From: an uncultured Bacteroidaceae bacterium
GTDB lineage: Bacteria; Bacteroidota; Bacteroidia; Bacteroidales; Bacteroidaceae
Length of the DNA stretch: 23,183 nt
Direction of reading: 5' to 3'
Assembly (NCBI GenBank): GCA_904501945.1
Contig: CAJGCU010000024.1
Coordinates: forward strand, 1 to 23,183
The notes beneath the pieces are model-generated. The model saw nothing but the letters and a program-made list of their open reading frames with translations, was not told the DNA's origin and searched no databases. Shown here piece after piece: positions 1-7,764 of the stretch. Position 1 is the first letter of the stretch. Each line of letters starts with the position of its first letter. Made by a program: the position numbers and the translations under genes.

Positions 1-8
1 AACGTGTC

Positions 9-46
9 GTACCCGAGGGGTGCTCCGCATCGCACCCCTCGGGTAC
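9..46. repeat. GC-rich palindrome, copy 1 (possible terminator)
   Basis: Perfect 15 bp inverted repeat (GTACCCGAGGGGTGC at 9-23, its complement at 32-46) with an 8 nt loop. It is followed on the plus strand by GCTTTTTG, so this copy could end transcription of a plus-strand gene lying left of the window. The same core, ACCCGAGGGGT / ACCCCTCGGGT, returns at 19497-19560 without a T-tract, which suggests a dispersed repeat family rather than a simple terminator. Confidence 0.7.
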
Positions 47-468
47 GCTTTTTGTGCCCTTTTCCCTCCAAAATTCCAAAGCGTTGATACTCATACATGC
101 CGCCCGTGTCGGAAATAATAGGCACAGGGTGTTCGTGTTATTATGCACACGGTGTCTGAAACCTTGTCTGCACGGTGTACGTTTGCAGCCACTTGCCCAG
201 CCCGCCTCAAGAAGAAAAGAGGCACAAGGTGAAAATGCCCTGTGCCTCTATGCAGAAGTGTCAGTGCCTGACAAGTTTCGTGAACGTCTGGGAAGGCGAG
301 TTCTATATGACAAAAATATGTTTTTTGTAGTGTCTCTGCAAGGCTGTGTCTTTATATCGAACTGACGTTAAAGTATCAAACGAAGGGGATTATTGGTGGG
401 CAAATTGCCGAGAATGTTCAAATCTGCCTTAGAAGCATGCGCCAAGACAAGACTTTTCTCTGCTGCTA
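47..468. other. Non-coding spacer downstream of the porin gene
   Basis: About 420 bases without a convincing gene. A plus-strand open frame of 103 codons (54-365) has a composition unlike the real proteins here, with many Cys and Arg, and no recognisable domain, so I do not call it. The only clear structure is the terminator-like hairpin at 212-249. Confidence 0.55.
212..249 (-). terminator. Rho-independent-type terminator (minus strand)
   Basis: Read on the minus strand, a 12 bp stem (AGAGGCACAGGG pairing with CCTTGTGCCTCT, one G-T pair) closes an 8 nt loop and is followed by TTTTCTTC. It lies about 220 bp past the stop of the minus-strand porin gene and would end that transcript, leaving a long 3' untranslated tail. 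Orientation is assigned from the T-rich side. Confidence 0.6.
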
Positions 469-1506
469 TCAGTTGCCTATCTCATAGCAAAGTCGGAATT
501 GTCCCAGCATGGTGGTGACGCCATCGGTACGGATAGCGTGAAGTGCAGGCTGCAAGCTGAATCCGGCACCCAGCGGACACAGGAACGTCAGTTCCACATC
601 CGTTTCATGCCCGTCATCGCAATAAATTCGATTGACAGCCAGCCCCAACTGCCCTCCGTTGCGTGTGATATTCTCTGCCACAAGTCCGCCTGCCCAATAA
701 CCTTTGCAATAGGCATTCTTCGTGAGCTGCGCTGCACCTTCCGCCAAAAGGCTTAGGCGTGTTTTGCCCCAAGCATACACAGGCTGCTCCACTCCGCCCC
801 ACAAGCCAAACTCTGTCTGCCCCGTCACCGGCTTGGTGCTGAGCGCATAACCTAAGGTATAGGATGTTGCGGCATAGCCCTCTGCCTCTGTAGCATACAT
901 GGCGCTTGCTATATTGAACAAGCCGTCACGCCCTGGACGGAAACGGAACTGCTCGTCCAGACGGTCAGACGGAGCACCGTTGTAAAGACTTTCGCGAAGT
1001 TTCCAGTTTCCGATGTTGTATTCGGCATGAAAGGCAAGGGCAGCTTCGGGATATACTGAGATGCCGTGATTCTCTGTACATACAGGCATGCCACCGTAGG
1101 AAGAACCCGTAAAGAGTCCTGCCAAATCTGTGTTGAAATAGTCTTCATCGGCTGCCTTCACACCGACGAAGAGCGTCAGACTCTCATTCAGGAAGGTTTG
1201 CGACAATCCGGCATGGAAGAGGCGGAAGGCGCGATTCTCTGCATCAATATTGGAAAAGCCCTGCCGGTCGTTGGCAACAGGCGTGCCTGCACTATAGGTA
1301 GCCAGAGCGGAGGCATCGAACAGCGCACCTTTCCACAGACGTACACCCAAGTCGGCATTGATGCGGTTTGCCCATCCTGTTTCTCCTTCAGACATGTTCC
1401 ACTGCCCTTCCGTAACGACTCCTGCACTCCAAGTGAATCTGCTCTCCTGCGCCTGAAGCGAGAGAAGCGGCAACAAGACCGCTAATAGTAAAAGTTTCTT
1501 CTTCAT
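469..1506 (-). CDS. Exported OprB-like outer-membrane porin
   Basis: A 345-residue protein with a clear signal peptide (MKKKLLLLAVLLPLLSLQAQ, residues 1-20). The mature part is rich in alternating aromatic/polar stretches and Gly, as in a beta-barrel. Segments such as AGLFTGSSYG (about 129-138), YNGAPSD (about 175-181) and the late GLWGGVEQPVY resemble the carbohydrate-selective porin (OprB) family, which forms solute channels in the outer membrane; the match is by eye and the substrate is unknown. I chose the ATG at 1506, which starts the signal peptide, over a GTG four codons upstream. It follows the B12 uptake genes on the same strand, but 550 bp containing a large inverted repeat separate them, so co-transcription is doubtful. 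It could instead be a general OMP beta-barrel protein. Confidence 0.6.
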   Translation of the reverse strand: MKKKLLLLAVLLPLLSLQAQESRFTWSAGVVTEGQWNMSEGETGWANRINADLGVRLWKGALFDASALATYSAGTPVANDRQGFSNIDAENRAFRLFHAGLSQTFLNESLTLFVGVKAADEDYFNTDLAGLFTGSSYGGMPVCTENHGISVYPEAALAFHAEYNIGNWKLRESLYNGAPSDRLDEQFRFRPGRDGLFNIASAMYATEAEGYAATSYTLGYALSTKPVTGQTEFGLWGGVEQPVYAWGKTRLSLLAEGAAQLTKNAYCKGYWAGGLVAENITRNGGQLGLAVNRIYCDDGHETDVELTFLCPLGAGFSLQPALHAIRTDGVTTMLGQFRLCYEIGN

Positions 1507-1870
1507 TATTAAAACCACTTTTGAATTAAAATATCAACTTTCGCAAGTTATACTTGCCTTGGAGATAAAGGGGAGTTAGAGGGAGTAGAAGACGTTTGAT
1601 TTGTGCATCAGCAAAGTACCGTCCTTTATCTTCGCCGCTGAGAGGCGGCATATCTTCCTCTATCTCCATCTATCTTCTTAGCATGCGAAACTTAAGAAAT
1701 TATTTTTTCGAGTGCAAAGGTCGGGATTTTTCTCTCACGCCACAATACCTATTTTTAAGTAAAAGCATCTTGTCTTTAACCTTTGATGAAGGGCTGAAGA
1801 AACCCAAATTACTGCAAGCCGCCCCATTCGGAAAGCCTCAAAATTCATTCCATTTTTAGCTGTGCCCACA
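1507..1870. other. Leader/spacer upstream of the porin gene
   Basis: No gene seen. On the minus strand near the porin start, two overlapping small hairpins exclude one another: AACTT-GCGA-AAGTT (1536-1549, a GNRA-type loop) and GCAAG-ttata-CTTGC (1543-1557). A short GCCGC/GCGGC hairpin lies at 1634-1649. Two imperfect promoter boxes for the minus strand can be proposed (GTACTTTG at 1612-1619 and GACCTTTG near 1714-1721), neither fully matching TAnnTTTG. Confidence 0.4.
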
Positions 1871-1955
1871 ACCTCAAAAGGGGTGAGACTCTCACCTATA
1901 CCATAGGTAAGACTCTCACGTGTACCATAGGTGAGAGTCTCACCCCTTTTGAGGT
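1871..1955. repeat. 24-bp-period palindromic array inside a large inverted repeat
   Basis: Three 15 bp near-palindromic units start at 1882 (GGTGAGACTCTCACC), 1906 (GGTAAGACTCTCACG) and 1930 (GGTGAGAGTCTCACC), exactly 24 bp apart. The spacers share ACCATA. The outer ends form a perfect 29 bp inverted repeat (1871-1899 with 1927-1955) that includes CTCAAAAGGGG / CCCCTTTTGAG. It lies between the stop of the BtuC-like gene and the porin gene, so on the minus strand it could fold into a long hairpin ending the B12 operon. It also resembles a miniature dispersed repeat. Confidence 0.85.
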
Positions 1956-2056
1956 ACAACATGAGGCATCAATCAGACTCCTGGCCACAGGCAAAAGAGG
2001 GAAATGTTAAAAGGGAGCTGCACTATATAATGAGCCAAAATAAAAGGCTCTGCCCT

Positions 2057-3052
2057 CTACGACCTTCTCCGCATAATAATGTAGAGAATGACCGGCGCGC
2101 CCAACAAAGGCGTGATGGCATTGAGGGGCAATACAGTGACGGAAGGAAGATTGCAGAGGAGATTACAGAGGAGCGCGAGCAAGGCGCCGGCAAGCATGGT
2201 GGCAGGCAGAAGCGAACGATGGTTGTTGGTGCCAAGCAACAAAAAGGCCACATGAGGCGTGGCAAGTCCAAGAAAGGTAATAGGGCCGCAATAGGCTGTA
2301 ACAACAGCAGTGAGCAGTCCTGTGGCAAAAAGGAGCAGATTGCGAATGAACTGCATGTTGACGCCCAGATTGACAGCATAGCTTTCGCCCAGCAGCAGAG
2401 CATTAAGGGGCTTGACAAGCAAGGCTGCCAGCACAAGTCCTGAAATACAAAGAGCCGAGAAGATGGGAAGATGCTGCAGGGACACGCTGTTGAAACTGCC
2501 CATTCCCCAAAGGACAAAACTCTGTATATTTTCTACCGAAGCGAGGAAATTGAGCAGGGAGATGGCTGATGAAGTGATATATCCCATCATGATGCCCGTG
2601 ATGAGAAGCATGAGACCGTTTTTCAGCAAAGAAGAAAAGAGAAGCAGGAGAAACATGACGAGAAGACTTCCGGCCAGAGCTGCCACAACGACAGCAAGAT
2701 GCCCGCTCCAGGCATGAATGCCTGCAGTGACAGTTCCGCCGAGAGCAAGCATGACAATGGCGACCCCGAGGTTGGCTCCAGAAGAGATGCCGAGGATAGA
2801 GGGACCCGCAAGCGGATTGCGAAATGCAGTCTGCAACAAGAGACCAGAGGTTGCAAGCGCTGCACCTGACAGCAAAGCAGTTACGGCTGCGGGAAAGCGA
2901 GAGGCTGTAACGATATAAGCGGTACTGCTGTCAGCGGGATTCAAAATGGCATTGAGCACTTCTGAAAACGGGATATGGACAGAGCCCAAAAAGATGTTGA
3001 GCAGGAAGAGCACAAGGGTCATCCCTGCAAGAATGAGGAATCGGATTTTCAT
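2057..3052 (-). CDS. btuC: BtuC-like FecCD-family ABC importer permease
   Basis: A 331-residue, very hydrophobic protein with roughly ten membrane-spanning segments, the normal size for the FecCD/BtuC permease family. Family hallmarks appear at residues 52-92: RFPAAVTALLSGAALATSG, then QTAFRNPLAGPSILGISSG. It would form the inner-membrane channel through which cobalamin or a similar metal chelate is imported, working as a dimer with two ATPase subunits. Its ATG overlaps the stop of the upstream binding-protein gene by 4 bp, indicating translational coupling. The riboswitch at the head of the operon argues for cobalamin rather than iron-siderophore. No ATPase (BtuD) gene follows, although one often accompanies such permeases; it must lie elsewhere if the importer works. 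Confidence 0.88.
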   Translation of the reverse strand: MKIRFLILAGMTLVLFLLNIFLGSVHIPFSEVLNAILNPADSSTAYIVTASRFPAAVTALLSGAALATSGLLLQTAFRNPLAGPSILGISSGANLGVAIVMLALGGTVTAGIHAWSGHLAVVVAALAGSLLVMFLLLLFSSLLKNGLMLLITGIMMGYITSSAISLLNFLASVENIQSFVLWGMGSFNSVSLQHLPIFSALCISGLVLAALLVKPLNALLLGESYAVNLGVNMQFIRNLLLFATGLLTAVVTAYCGPITFLGLATPHVAFLLLGTNNHRSLLPATMLAGALLALLCNLLCNLPSVTVLPLNAITPLLGAPVILYIIMRRRS

Positions 3053-4170
3053 TTCAGTTGCTGATAATAGTACAGAGAAAGGGTGTCAGACTGCTGGGCA
3101 TGGCATATTTGCAAGATATCGGAAAGGAGCCTGTCGGGATGGAAGGGTGAGGACTCGAAGAAGTCTGACGTAGCGGTGTTGCAAACCCAAACATGGCCTG
3201 TCTGGAAAGCCTTGAAACGCGTATAGACATCTGACTCTTTTGCCAGCATAGCAAGCGTAGGCTTCGCAGACGTATGGCATATGAAGAGCCAGCGGTCGGC
3301 ATCGTGAGCACGCGAATAGACTTGCTCGACAGAGAGGGGCACGGAGCCGCTCTTCTTATATTCAGGGAAAGCGATGGAGGCTCCTGCATCAGCATAGAGA
3401 CGGGCTGCAGAACTTTCGGCTCCTGGCTGATACCAGATATTTCCATACGGTTTGTCTGTGAAGATGACAGGACTCTCCTTCTGCCGTGCTGCTGTTTCCT
3501 TCAGGCTATCATAACGCTGCTCGACCATACGGAACAAACTGTGCGCTTCAACCTCAGCACCAACAAGAAGTCCGTAGAATTTCATCCATTCGGCACGTCC
3601 CAATGCCGTGGACTCCATATATTCAGCTCCTTGAATGATGGGAATGCCCAACTGAGCCAACTTGTCGTTTCCTGTCTGATTCTCGAAAGGAGAGACAATC
3701 ATGGCATCGGGTCTCAGCTGCATGATGCGCTCGTGGTTGGGGGAAGAACCGCTGCCACAATCAACTACCGGCCGGGTGAGACACTGGATGTACTGGCTTT
3801 CGCACACGCCGCCAATACAGGGTTCTTTGCCTAGTTCGCAGATGAGTCCGCAATGCACGGCTGTAAAAACAAGCGCGTTGCGAAGCGGAACACGAACGAC
3901 CTGCATGCGGCTGTCGGCCAACAGGGCATGGTCGAGCCGTGCAGAATCATCAACAAGCAAATAGGTGGCAAGAAGGGCTGTGGTATCCCACGGATTGACC
4001 AGTTCCACTTTAGTAAAGCCATCATAACGCACCATGGTGAGGTTGCGTGCATGATTCAAGGGAATGGTATCACCCCCGGGCAAGGGAAAAGCAACGCTGC
4101 CTCCTGAACAAGACGCCAGGAAGACAGCAGTTGCCATCATGAAAGAAAAACTAATTTGCCTGATATTCAT
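3049..4170 (-). CDS. btuF: BtuF-like cobalamin-binding lipoprotein of an ABC importer
   Basis: A 373-residue lipoprotein: signal peptide with lipobox LASC, lipidated Cys21. Segments such as LRPDAMIVSPFE (about 152-163), LGIPII (about 174-179) and ALGRAEWMKFYG (about 189-200) fit the class III periplasmic binding-protein family (BtuF/FhuD/TroA fold), which delivers cobalamin, heme or siderophores to a FecCD permease. Position in a cobalamin-riboswitch operon between btuG and btuC supports B12. Start is 3 bp after the btuG stop, and the end overlaps btuC by 4 bp. Oddity: six cysteines (107, 111, 118, 123, 130, 138) cluster in 32 residues. The first 100 residues also look like an extra N-terminal part with receptor-like beta strands. 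Substrate is inferred from context only. Confidence 0.82.
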   Translation of the reverse strand: MNIRQISFSFMMATAVFLASCSGGSVAFPLPGGDTIPLNHARNLTMVRYDGFTKVELVNPWDTTALLATYLLVDDSARLDHALLADSRMQVVRVPLRNALVFTAVHCGLICELGKEPCIGGVCESQYIQCLTRPVVDCGSGSSPNHERIMQLRPDAMIVSPFENQTGNDKLAQLGIPIIQGAEYMESTALGRAEWMKFYGLLVGAEVEAHSLFRMVEQRYDSLKETAARQKESPVIFTDKPYGNIWYQPGAESSAARLYADAGASIAFPEYKKSGSVPLSVEQVYSRAHDADRWLFICHTSAKPTLAMLAKESDVYTRFKAFQTGHVWVCNTATSDFFESSPFHPDRLLSDILQICHAQQSDTLSLYYYQQLK

Positions 4171-4173
4171 CTC

Positions 4174-5262
4174 TTACTGAGCATAATAGGATGAGGTCTG
4201 AAACACGAAGACAGATGGAGCAACACCTGCATCGTACTTTTTCAGCATGGTGCCATCTGAACTGTATGCCACGATATAGCCTGCACCCGAATAGTCGATG
4301 CCGCCCATGGCTCCTTGTCCGTAAGAAGATACATAAACGATGCCGCTATTGGGGTCGGCTGCAATGGCGCAAGGACTAAGAATCTCTTCACCAGCAATGA
4401 ATTCAGCATCTTCACCCTTCAGCAAGTCGTAAACGCCATAGCGGGTAATGGTGTTCCAGTTCTCATCATAAGTCATGGAAATGTAATAAATCTTGTGGCT
4501 GGCATAGGACATGTAAGTGCCTTGGCAAAGCGGCGTGATTTGATCGACTGCATCAAGCCGCTGAATAGAAGGCAGCACATCAGCATAGTTGCCTGTGCTC
4601 TGCACGTAGATGTCTGCGCCATCCGTAGTGAGGCGTACAGGATTGCAAGTCACGGTGATGTCCTTCACCTTGGCAAGGTCAGAAATCTGAAGCTTCACCA
4701 CATTATTGTTATAGGTGTAGTCGCTGTTCCATGCGTTGCAAACATAAAGGTACTGACCACGCACAACGATGCCTTCGAGATTGCCACCAATCTTCTCAGA
4801 CTCCGCAACAATCTCCAGCCGAGTGGTGTCGATGCCGCAAACTGTACCCATGTAGGAGGTAACAAAGACCTTGCCGCCGGCTGCAGCAAGCTTGCGAGGA
4901 CTGGTCATCGTCACAAAGCCGAGTGATTCCAGCGTGGTGGCATTCACAACTTCCAGACGGTTCTCGTCGGTTGTAGCAATGTACATCTTAGAGCCATAGA
5001 TGATGGCATCATTGGGAGTTGCACCCAACGCTCGGCCATTTTTAGCAGCAAAAACGCCATTGCTAAGCGTCTGACTCTCATAGTCGAGATAAGACAATGA
5101 GCCGCTGACACCATAGAAATAGGCACCTTCGTTAAGAATGAATACACCTTCTGTAACAGCAACAGGGTCTGCAGGGGGAGGCGTATCATCGTCCTCGGTA
5201 CAAGCAGTAAACAGGGTCATGCCTAATATGAGAAAGGTGCTGAAATAAATGTTTTTTTTCAT
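4174..5262 (-). CDS. btuG: BtuG-like surface beta-propeller lipoprotein (DUF5074/YncE type)
   Basis: A 362-residue lipoprotein starting at MKKNIYFSTF; the ATG at 5262 gives a clean signal peptide, while an upstream in-frame start would add 13 unlikely residues. Lipobox LFTAC puts the lipid on Cys21, followed by TEDDD; such an acidic run after the Cys resembles the Bacteroidetes surface-export signal. The rest is built of repeated beta-propeller blades (GVFILNEGAYF, GSLSYLDYESQ, NDAIIYGSKMYIATT, LAAAGGKVFVTSY). In Bacteroides, BtuG is a seven-bladed propeller that binds cobalamin at the cell surface and caps BtuB. Adjacency to a riboswitch-controlled btuB makes that the likely role here. The family assignment is by eye; other DUF5074 proteins have unknown ligands. 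Confidence 0.8.
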   Translation of the reverse strand: MKKNIYFSTFLILGMTLFTACTEDDDTPPPADPVAVTEGVFILNEGAYFYGVSGSLSYLDYESQTLSNGVFAAKNGRALGATPNDAIIYGSKMYIATTDENRLEVVNATTLESLGFVTMTSPRKLAAAGGKVFVTSYMGTVCGIDTTRLEIVAESEKIGGNLEGIVVRGQYLYVCNAWNSDYTYNNNVVKLQISDLAKVKDITVTCNPVRLTTDGADIYVQSTGNYADVLPSIQRLDAVDQITPLCQGTYMSYASHKIYYISMTYDENWNTITRYGVYDLLKGEDAEFIAGEEILSPCAIAADPNSGIVYVSSYGQGAMGGIDYSGAGYIVAYSSDGTMLKKYDAGVAPSVFVFQTSSYYAQ

Positions 5263-5331
5263 ACTTTTCAATTTACATTTTACATTTAACAATATATTCA
5301 TTTGGGGGAAGGGCCCATTCCCACAATGATT

Positions 5332-7380
5332 TCAGAATTTAGTGCTGATGGTCAGCTTCCACGAACGTCCCGGCATGGGATAGTTCCTGACAATGTCGTA
5401 CTGCAAGTTGGCAGCATTGAGCATAGAGGCTCTCAGCGTGAACGGCTGTGTAGCAATATGGATGTCGCGATAAGCAGAAAAGCTCAGTTCAACAAATCCG
5501 CCCATCTCTGTACCTGCTGTGTGTTCGTTGGTTGCCCAACGATTGCTCATGCCACTAGCTGTGGCTGAAAGATTGAGCCACGGATTAGTCCAGTAGAGCG
5601 TGGCACTACCTGAATGCTGAGGCGTGTAAGCAATCTGATTGCCGTAGAATTTCCCCTGAAAACTGAGGTTCTTGGCACGCTGATAGCTATAATTGCCGTT
5701 CAAGCCTAAGGTGTGATTCATCCCTAAAGAAAGACTGAAATCGGCTGTGGCATCGAAGCCATAAATGCGAACTTTCCCGATGTTGACCGTGTGCCAGACA
5801 AACATATTGAACGGAATAGAAACAATCTTGTCGGTGACATTATTGATGTAGGCATCGGCTGTCAAATAAACATGAAGAGGATATGTATTTTCATTTTGCC
5901 ACGTCAGTCCGACATTCCATTGAGACGTTTGTTCGGGCAGAAGCATCGGATTTCCTAAATGATAGTAATACAACTCGTTAAATGTAGGCATTCGGAAGAT
6001 GTGCTTCCACGATGCACGCACATAAAACTGTTCATTGGCACAAGGCTGAAAGGAAGTGCTGAAACTGGGCGCAAAATTGGCTTCATCTGGTTCAGTTCCG
6101 CTAACCGTCTGGTTCGGATTCATGGAAGAGCCGCTGTCGATAGCCTTTGCCTTATTACCGTTCTGATAAATGGCATAGAGTCCTCTTGCCAAGAATACGA
6201 AACGTCCTACAACAGCCTTTGCGCCAAGGGTCTGCAAAACAGAATGCCTATAAGGGCGCGAAGCCTGAGTGAGCGAGCCATTCAGGTTGTTCATCTGGTA
6301 GTCTGCAGCATAATTCATGGAGAGCCAATCGGCAGGCGTATAGAGCATAGAGACAGAAGTATAAGCCTCACGCTGCCAATACGTTGCGCTTCCCAGACTT
6401 CCACCTGCCGCAGCATTATCGTAGTCGGAACTTGCCCAGTTGAATTTCCCATTAACCATGAAGGTGAAGCGGTCGGAGCAGAAACTGAGCCACCTGGCTT
6501 GCAAGAAAGCATTACGCTCATGCAGCGTCTCGTGGGATTCATTGGTGTAGTAATGCACCATACCAGGCAGCTGGCGGTCGTTGTCGTAATAGTAGAGTTT
6601 GGCTGTCAGACGGTTGCGCTGATTGACCTTGAAAAGCAGATTGGTCTCACCATGCCACTGATTCATACGGCTATTGGTTCGCCGTTCTTTCACTTGCTGC
6701 TGCACATTTGTCAGCGTGAAAGGATAGTCATTCTCGGCGTAGACAAAATCTACCGCTCCCGACAAAGCAAATCGTTCACGCCACGATGTACCCATCTGAA
6801 GCATGGGATGAGTATATCCCCATGAACCAAGGGTCAGAGACGCTAGTCCATGTAGCGGAGCTGTCAGGTCGGTCTCGACCTGGGTCGTGATGGCAAGCTG
6901 GGTGGCGGAAGATACGTTTCGAGCAGGAACAAAGAGGTCGTCATTGCCTGCTACCGATAGGCGCAAGTTACTGATATTGTCAAGTGTATATCTCTGCAAA
7001 TCAACTTGTCCCGTCTGGCAATCGCTTAAGGCTATGCCATCGTAGCTCACACCAGTGTTCTGTGCGCCAAGTCCACGCACAGAAACAGTCTTCATCCCCC
7101 CTGCCCCACCATAGTCACGCAGGGTGATACCAGGCAAGCGATGAAGCGCATCGCTGATATCGGTAACGCCAAAACGGCTGAAACTCCCATGAGAGAGAGT
7201 ATATTGCGGTGAAGTACTCTTCATCTCACGGACACGATAATTTCCTGTCACATCAACATTAGCCAATGTGTCAGACTCTTGCACCAAATGTTGCTGCTGT
7301 GCCAATATGGGCAAAAAAGAGCAGGGAATCAGAAACAACATCCCCCACATTTTGCTGATGGTTAAGATTTTTACTGACAT
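5332..7380 (-). CDS. btuB: BtuB-type TonB-dependent cobalamin receptor
   Basis: A 682-residue outer-membrane receptor. Order of parts: signal peptide (1 to about 28, ending ILAQ), a TonB-box-like stretch DTLANVDVTG (37-46), a plug domain (about 55-165, with ISDALHRLPGITLRDYGG and SVRGLGAQNTGVSYDG), then a 22-strand-type barrel ending in the terminal aromatic residue of KLTISTKF. It lacks the extra N-terminal carboxypeptidase-like domain of SusC proteins, so it belongs to the BtuB/siderophore type. A cobalamin riboswitch lies directly upstream and a BtuG homologue directly downstream, so it should carry corrinoids across the outer membrane using TonB energy. Expression should fall when cobalamin is plentiful. 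Confidence 0.92.
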   Translation of the reverse strand: MSVKILTISKMWGMLFLIPCSFLPILAQQQHLVQESDTLANVDVTGNYRVREMKSTSPQYTLSHGSFSRFGVTDISDALHRLPGITLRDYGGAGGMKTVSVRGLGAQNTGVSYDGIALSDCQTGQVDLQRYTLDNISNLRLSVAGNDDLFVPARNVSSATQLAITTQVETDLTAPLHGLASLTLGSWGYTHPMLQMGTSWRERFALSGAVDFVYAENDYPFTLTNVQQQVKERRTNSRMNQWHGETNLLFKVNQRNRLTAKLYYYDNDRQLPGMVHYYTNESHETLHERNAFLQARWLSFCSDRFTFMVNGKFNWASSDYDNAAAGGSLGSATYWQREAYTSVSMLYTPADWLSMNYAADYQMNNLNGSLTQASRPYRHSVLQTLGAKAVVGRFVFLARGLYAIYQNGNKAKAIDSGSSMNPNQTVSGTEPDEANFAPSFSTSFQPCANEQFYVRASWKHIFRMPTFNELYYYHLGNPMLLPEQTSQWNVGLTWQNENTYPLHVYLTADAYINNVTDKIVSIPFNMFVWHTVNIGKVRIYGFDATADFSLSLGMNHTLGLNGNYSYQRAKNLSFQGKFYGNQIAYTPQHSGSATLYWTNPWLNLSATASGMSNRWATNEHTAGTEMGGFVELSFSAYRDIHIATQPFTLRASMLNAANLQYDIVRNYPMPGRSWKLTISTKF

Positions 7381-7423
7381 TTTATCAAAAGACTCTTTCC
7401 TCGAGAGCTTTAATTGATGAAGT

Positions 7424-7612
7424 CATGGCAGGTCTTCGGACTTGTCCTCTCCACCGCAAAACCTTCCCAAGCACACTATAGAATCCTCATGGAGGAATCG
7501 GCTGATGCTCAGTGGCAACAATGCAGCTTTGATGTCATGGACTTACCGCAGCGGGACTGTCGAGGATTTTCACCTCGTTCCCTTTTCATCGTCGGGGTGA
7601 CGAACCATAACG
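7424..7612 (-). promoter_or_regulatory. Cobalamin (B12) riboswitch
   Basis: Read on the minus strand, the leader of btuB holds the conserved cobalamin aptamer parts in order: AAAAGGGAACGAGGTGAAAA, TCCCGCTGCGGTAA, the B12 box with GCCACTG (within 7507-7519), GGGAAGG, and the closing AAGTCCGAAGACCTGCC (7427-7443). TTATGG at the 5' side pairs with CCATGA at the 3' side as the closing stem. Between the aptamer and the ATG at 7380 an AAAGCTCT...AGAGTCTTT hairpin could mask translation initiation. I see no terminator with a T-tract, so translational control is the likelier mode. The ends are approximate. Confidence 0.95.
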
Positions 7613-7616
7613 AAGG

Positions 7617-7647
7617 CAAAGTTATATATTTCAGATTTACCTCAAAA
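7617..7647 (-). promoter_or_regulatory. Promoter of the B12 uptake operon
   Basis: On the minus strand, TTTTG (7643-7647) stands 18 nt before TAACTTTG (7617-7624), matching the Bacteroidetes -33/-7 promoter pattern. Transcription would begin near 7610, just at the 5' edge of the riboswitch aptamer. Confidence 0.75.
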
Positions 7648-7749
7648 CGGAGTTGATTTTTTTCTTCCCATTCCTCTTATACTACACATCAAAAGTGAGG
7701 ATTTTGCTAATTATACATTGCAATCTTATGTAAAATGAATTAAAATCCG

Positions 7750-7757
7750 TACCTTTG
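7750..7757 (+). promoter_or_regulatory. -7 promoter box before ribF
   Basis: TACCTTTG matches the Bacteroidetes -7 consensus TAnnTTTG. It ends only 8 bp before the ribF ATG (7765), so the predicted start of transcription nearly coincides with the start codon. No good TTG box is seen at the usual -33 spacing. Confidence 0.6.
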
Positions 7758-7764
7758 CAAACGT

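Noticed and set aside
54..365. A 103-codon plus-strand open frame at the left edge
   Set aside because: No domain, signal peptide or plausible composition, and it overlaps a minus-strand terminator hairpin; likely chance.
1871..1955. The repeat array as a small CRISPR
   Set aside because: Repeats are 15 bp with near-identical 9 bp spacers; CRISPR spacers are longer and all different, and there are no cas genes.
1735..1962. A 75-codon minus-strand frame with Gly-Glu-Ser-Leu-Thr repeats
   Set aside because: The repetition comes from the 24-bp-period DNA array being read as codons; there is no sign of a real protein.
5959..6825. A 288-codon plus-strand frame inside btuB
   Set aside because: It is antisense to a well-supported receptor gene, and its composition fits an antisense shadow.
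7414..7656. An 80-codon plus-strand frame over the riboswitch
   Set aside because: The stretch is fully explained by the minus-strand cobalamin riboswitch and its promoter.
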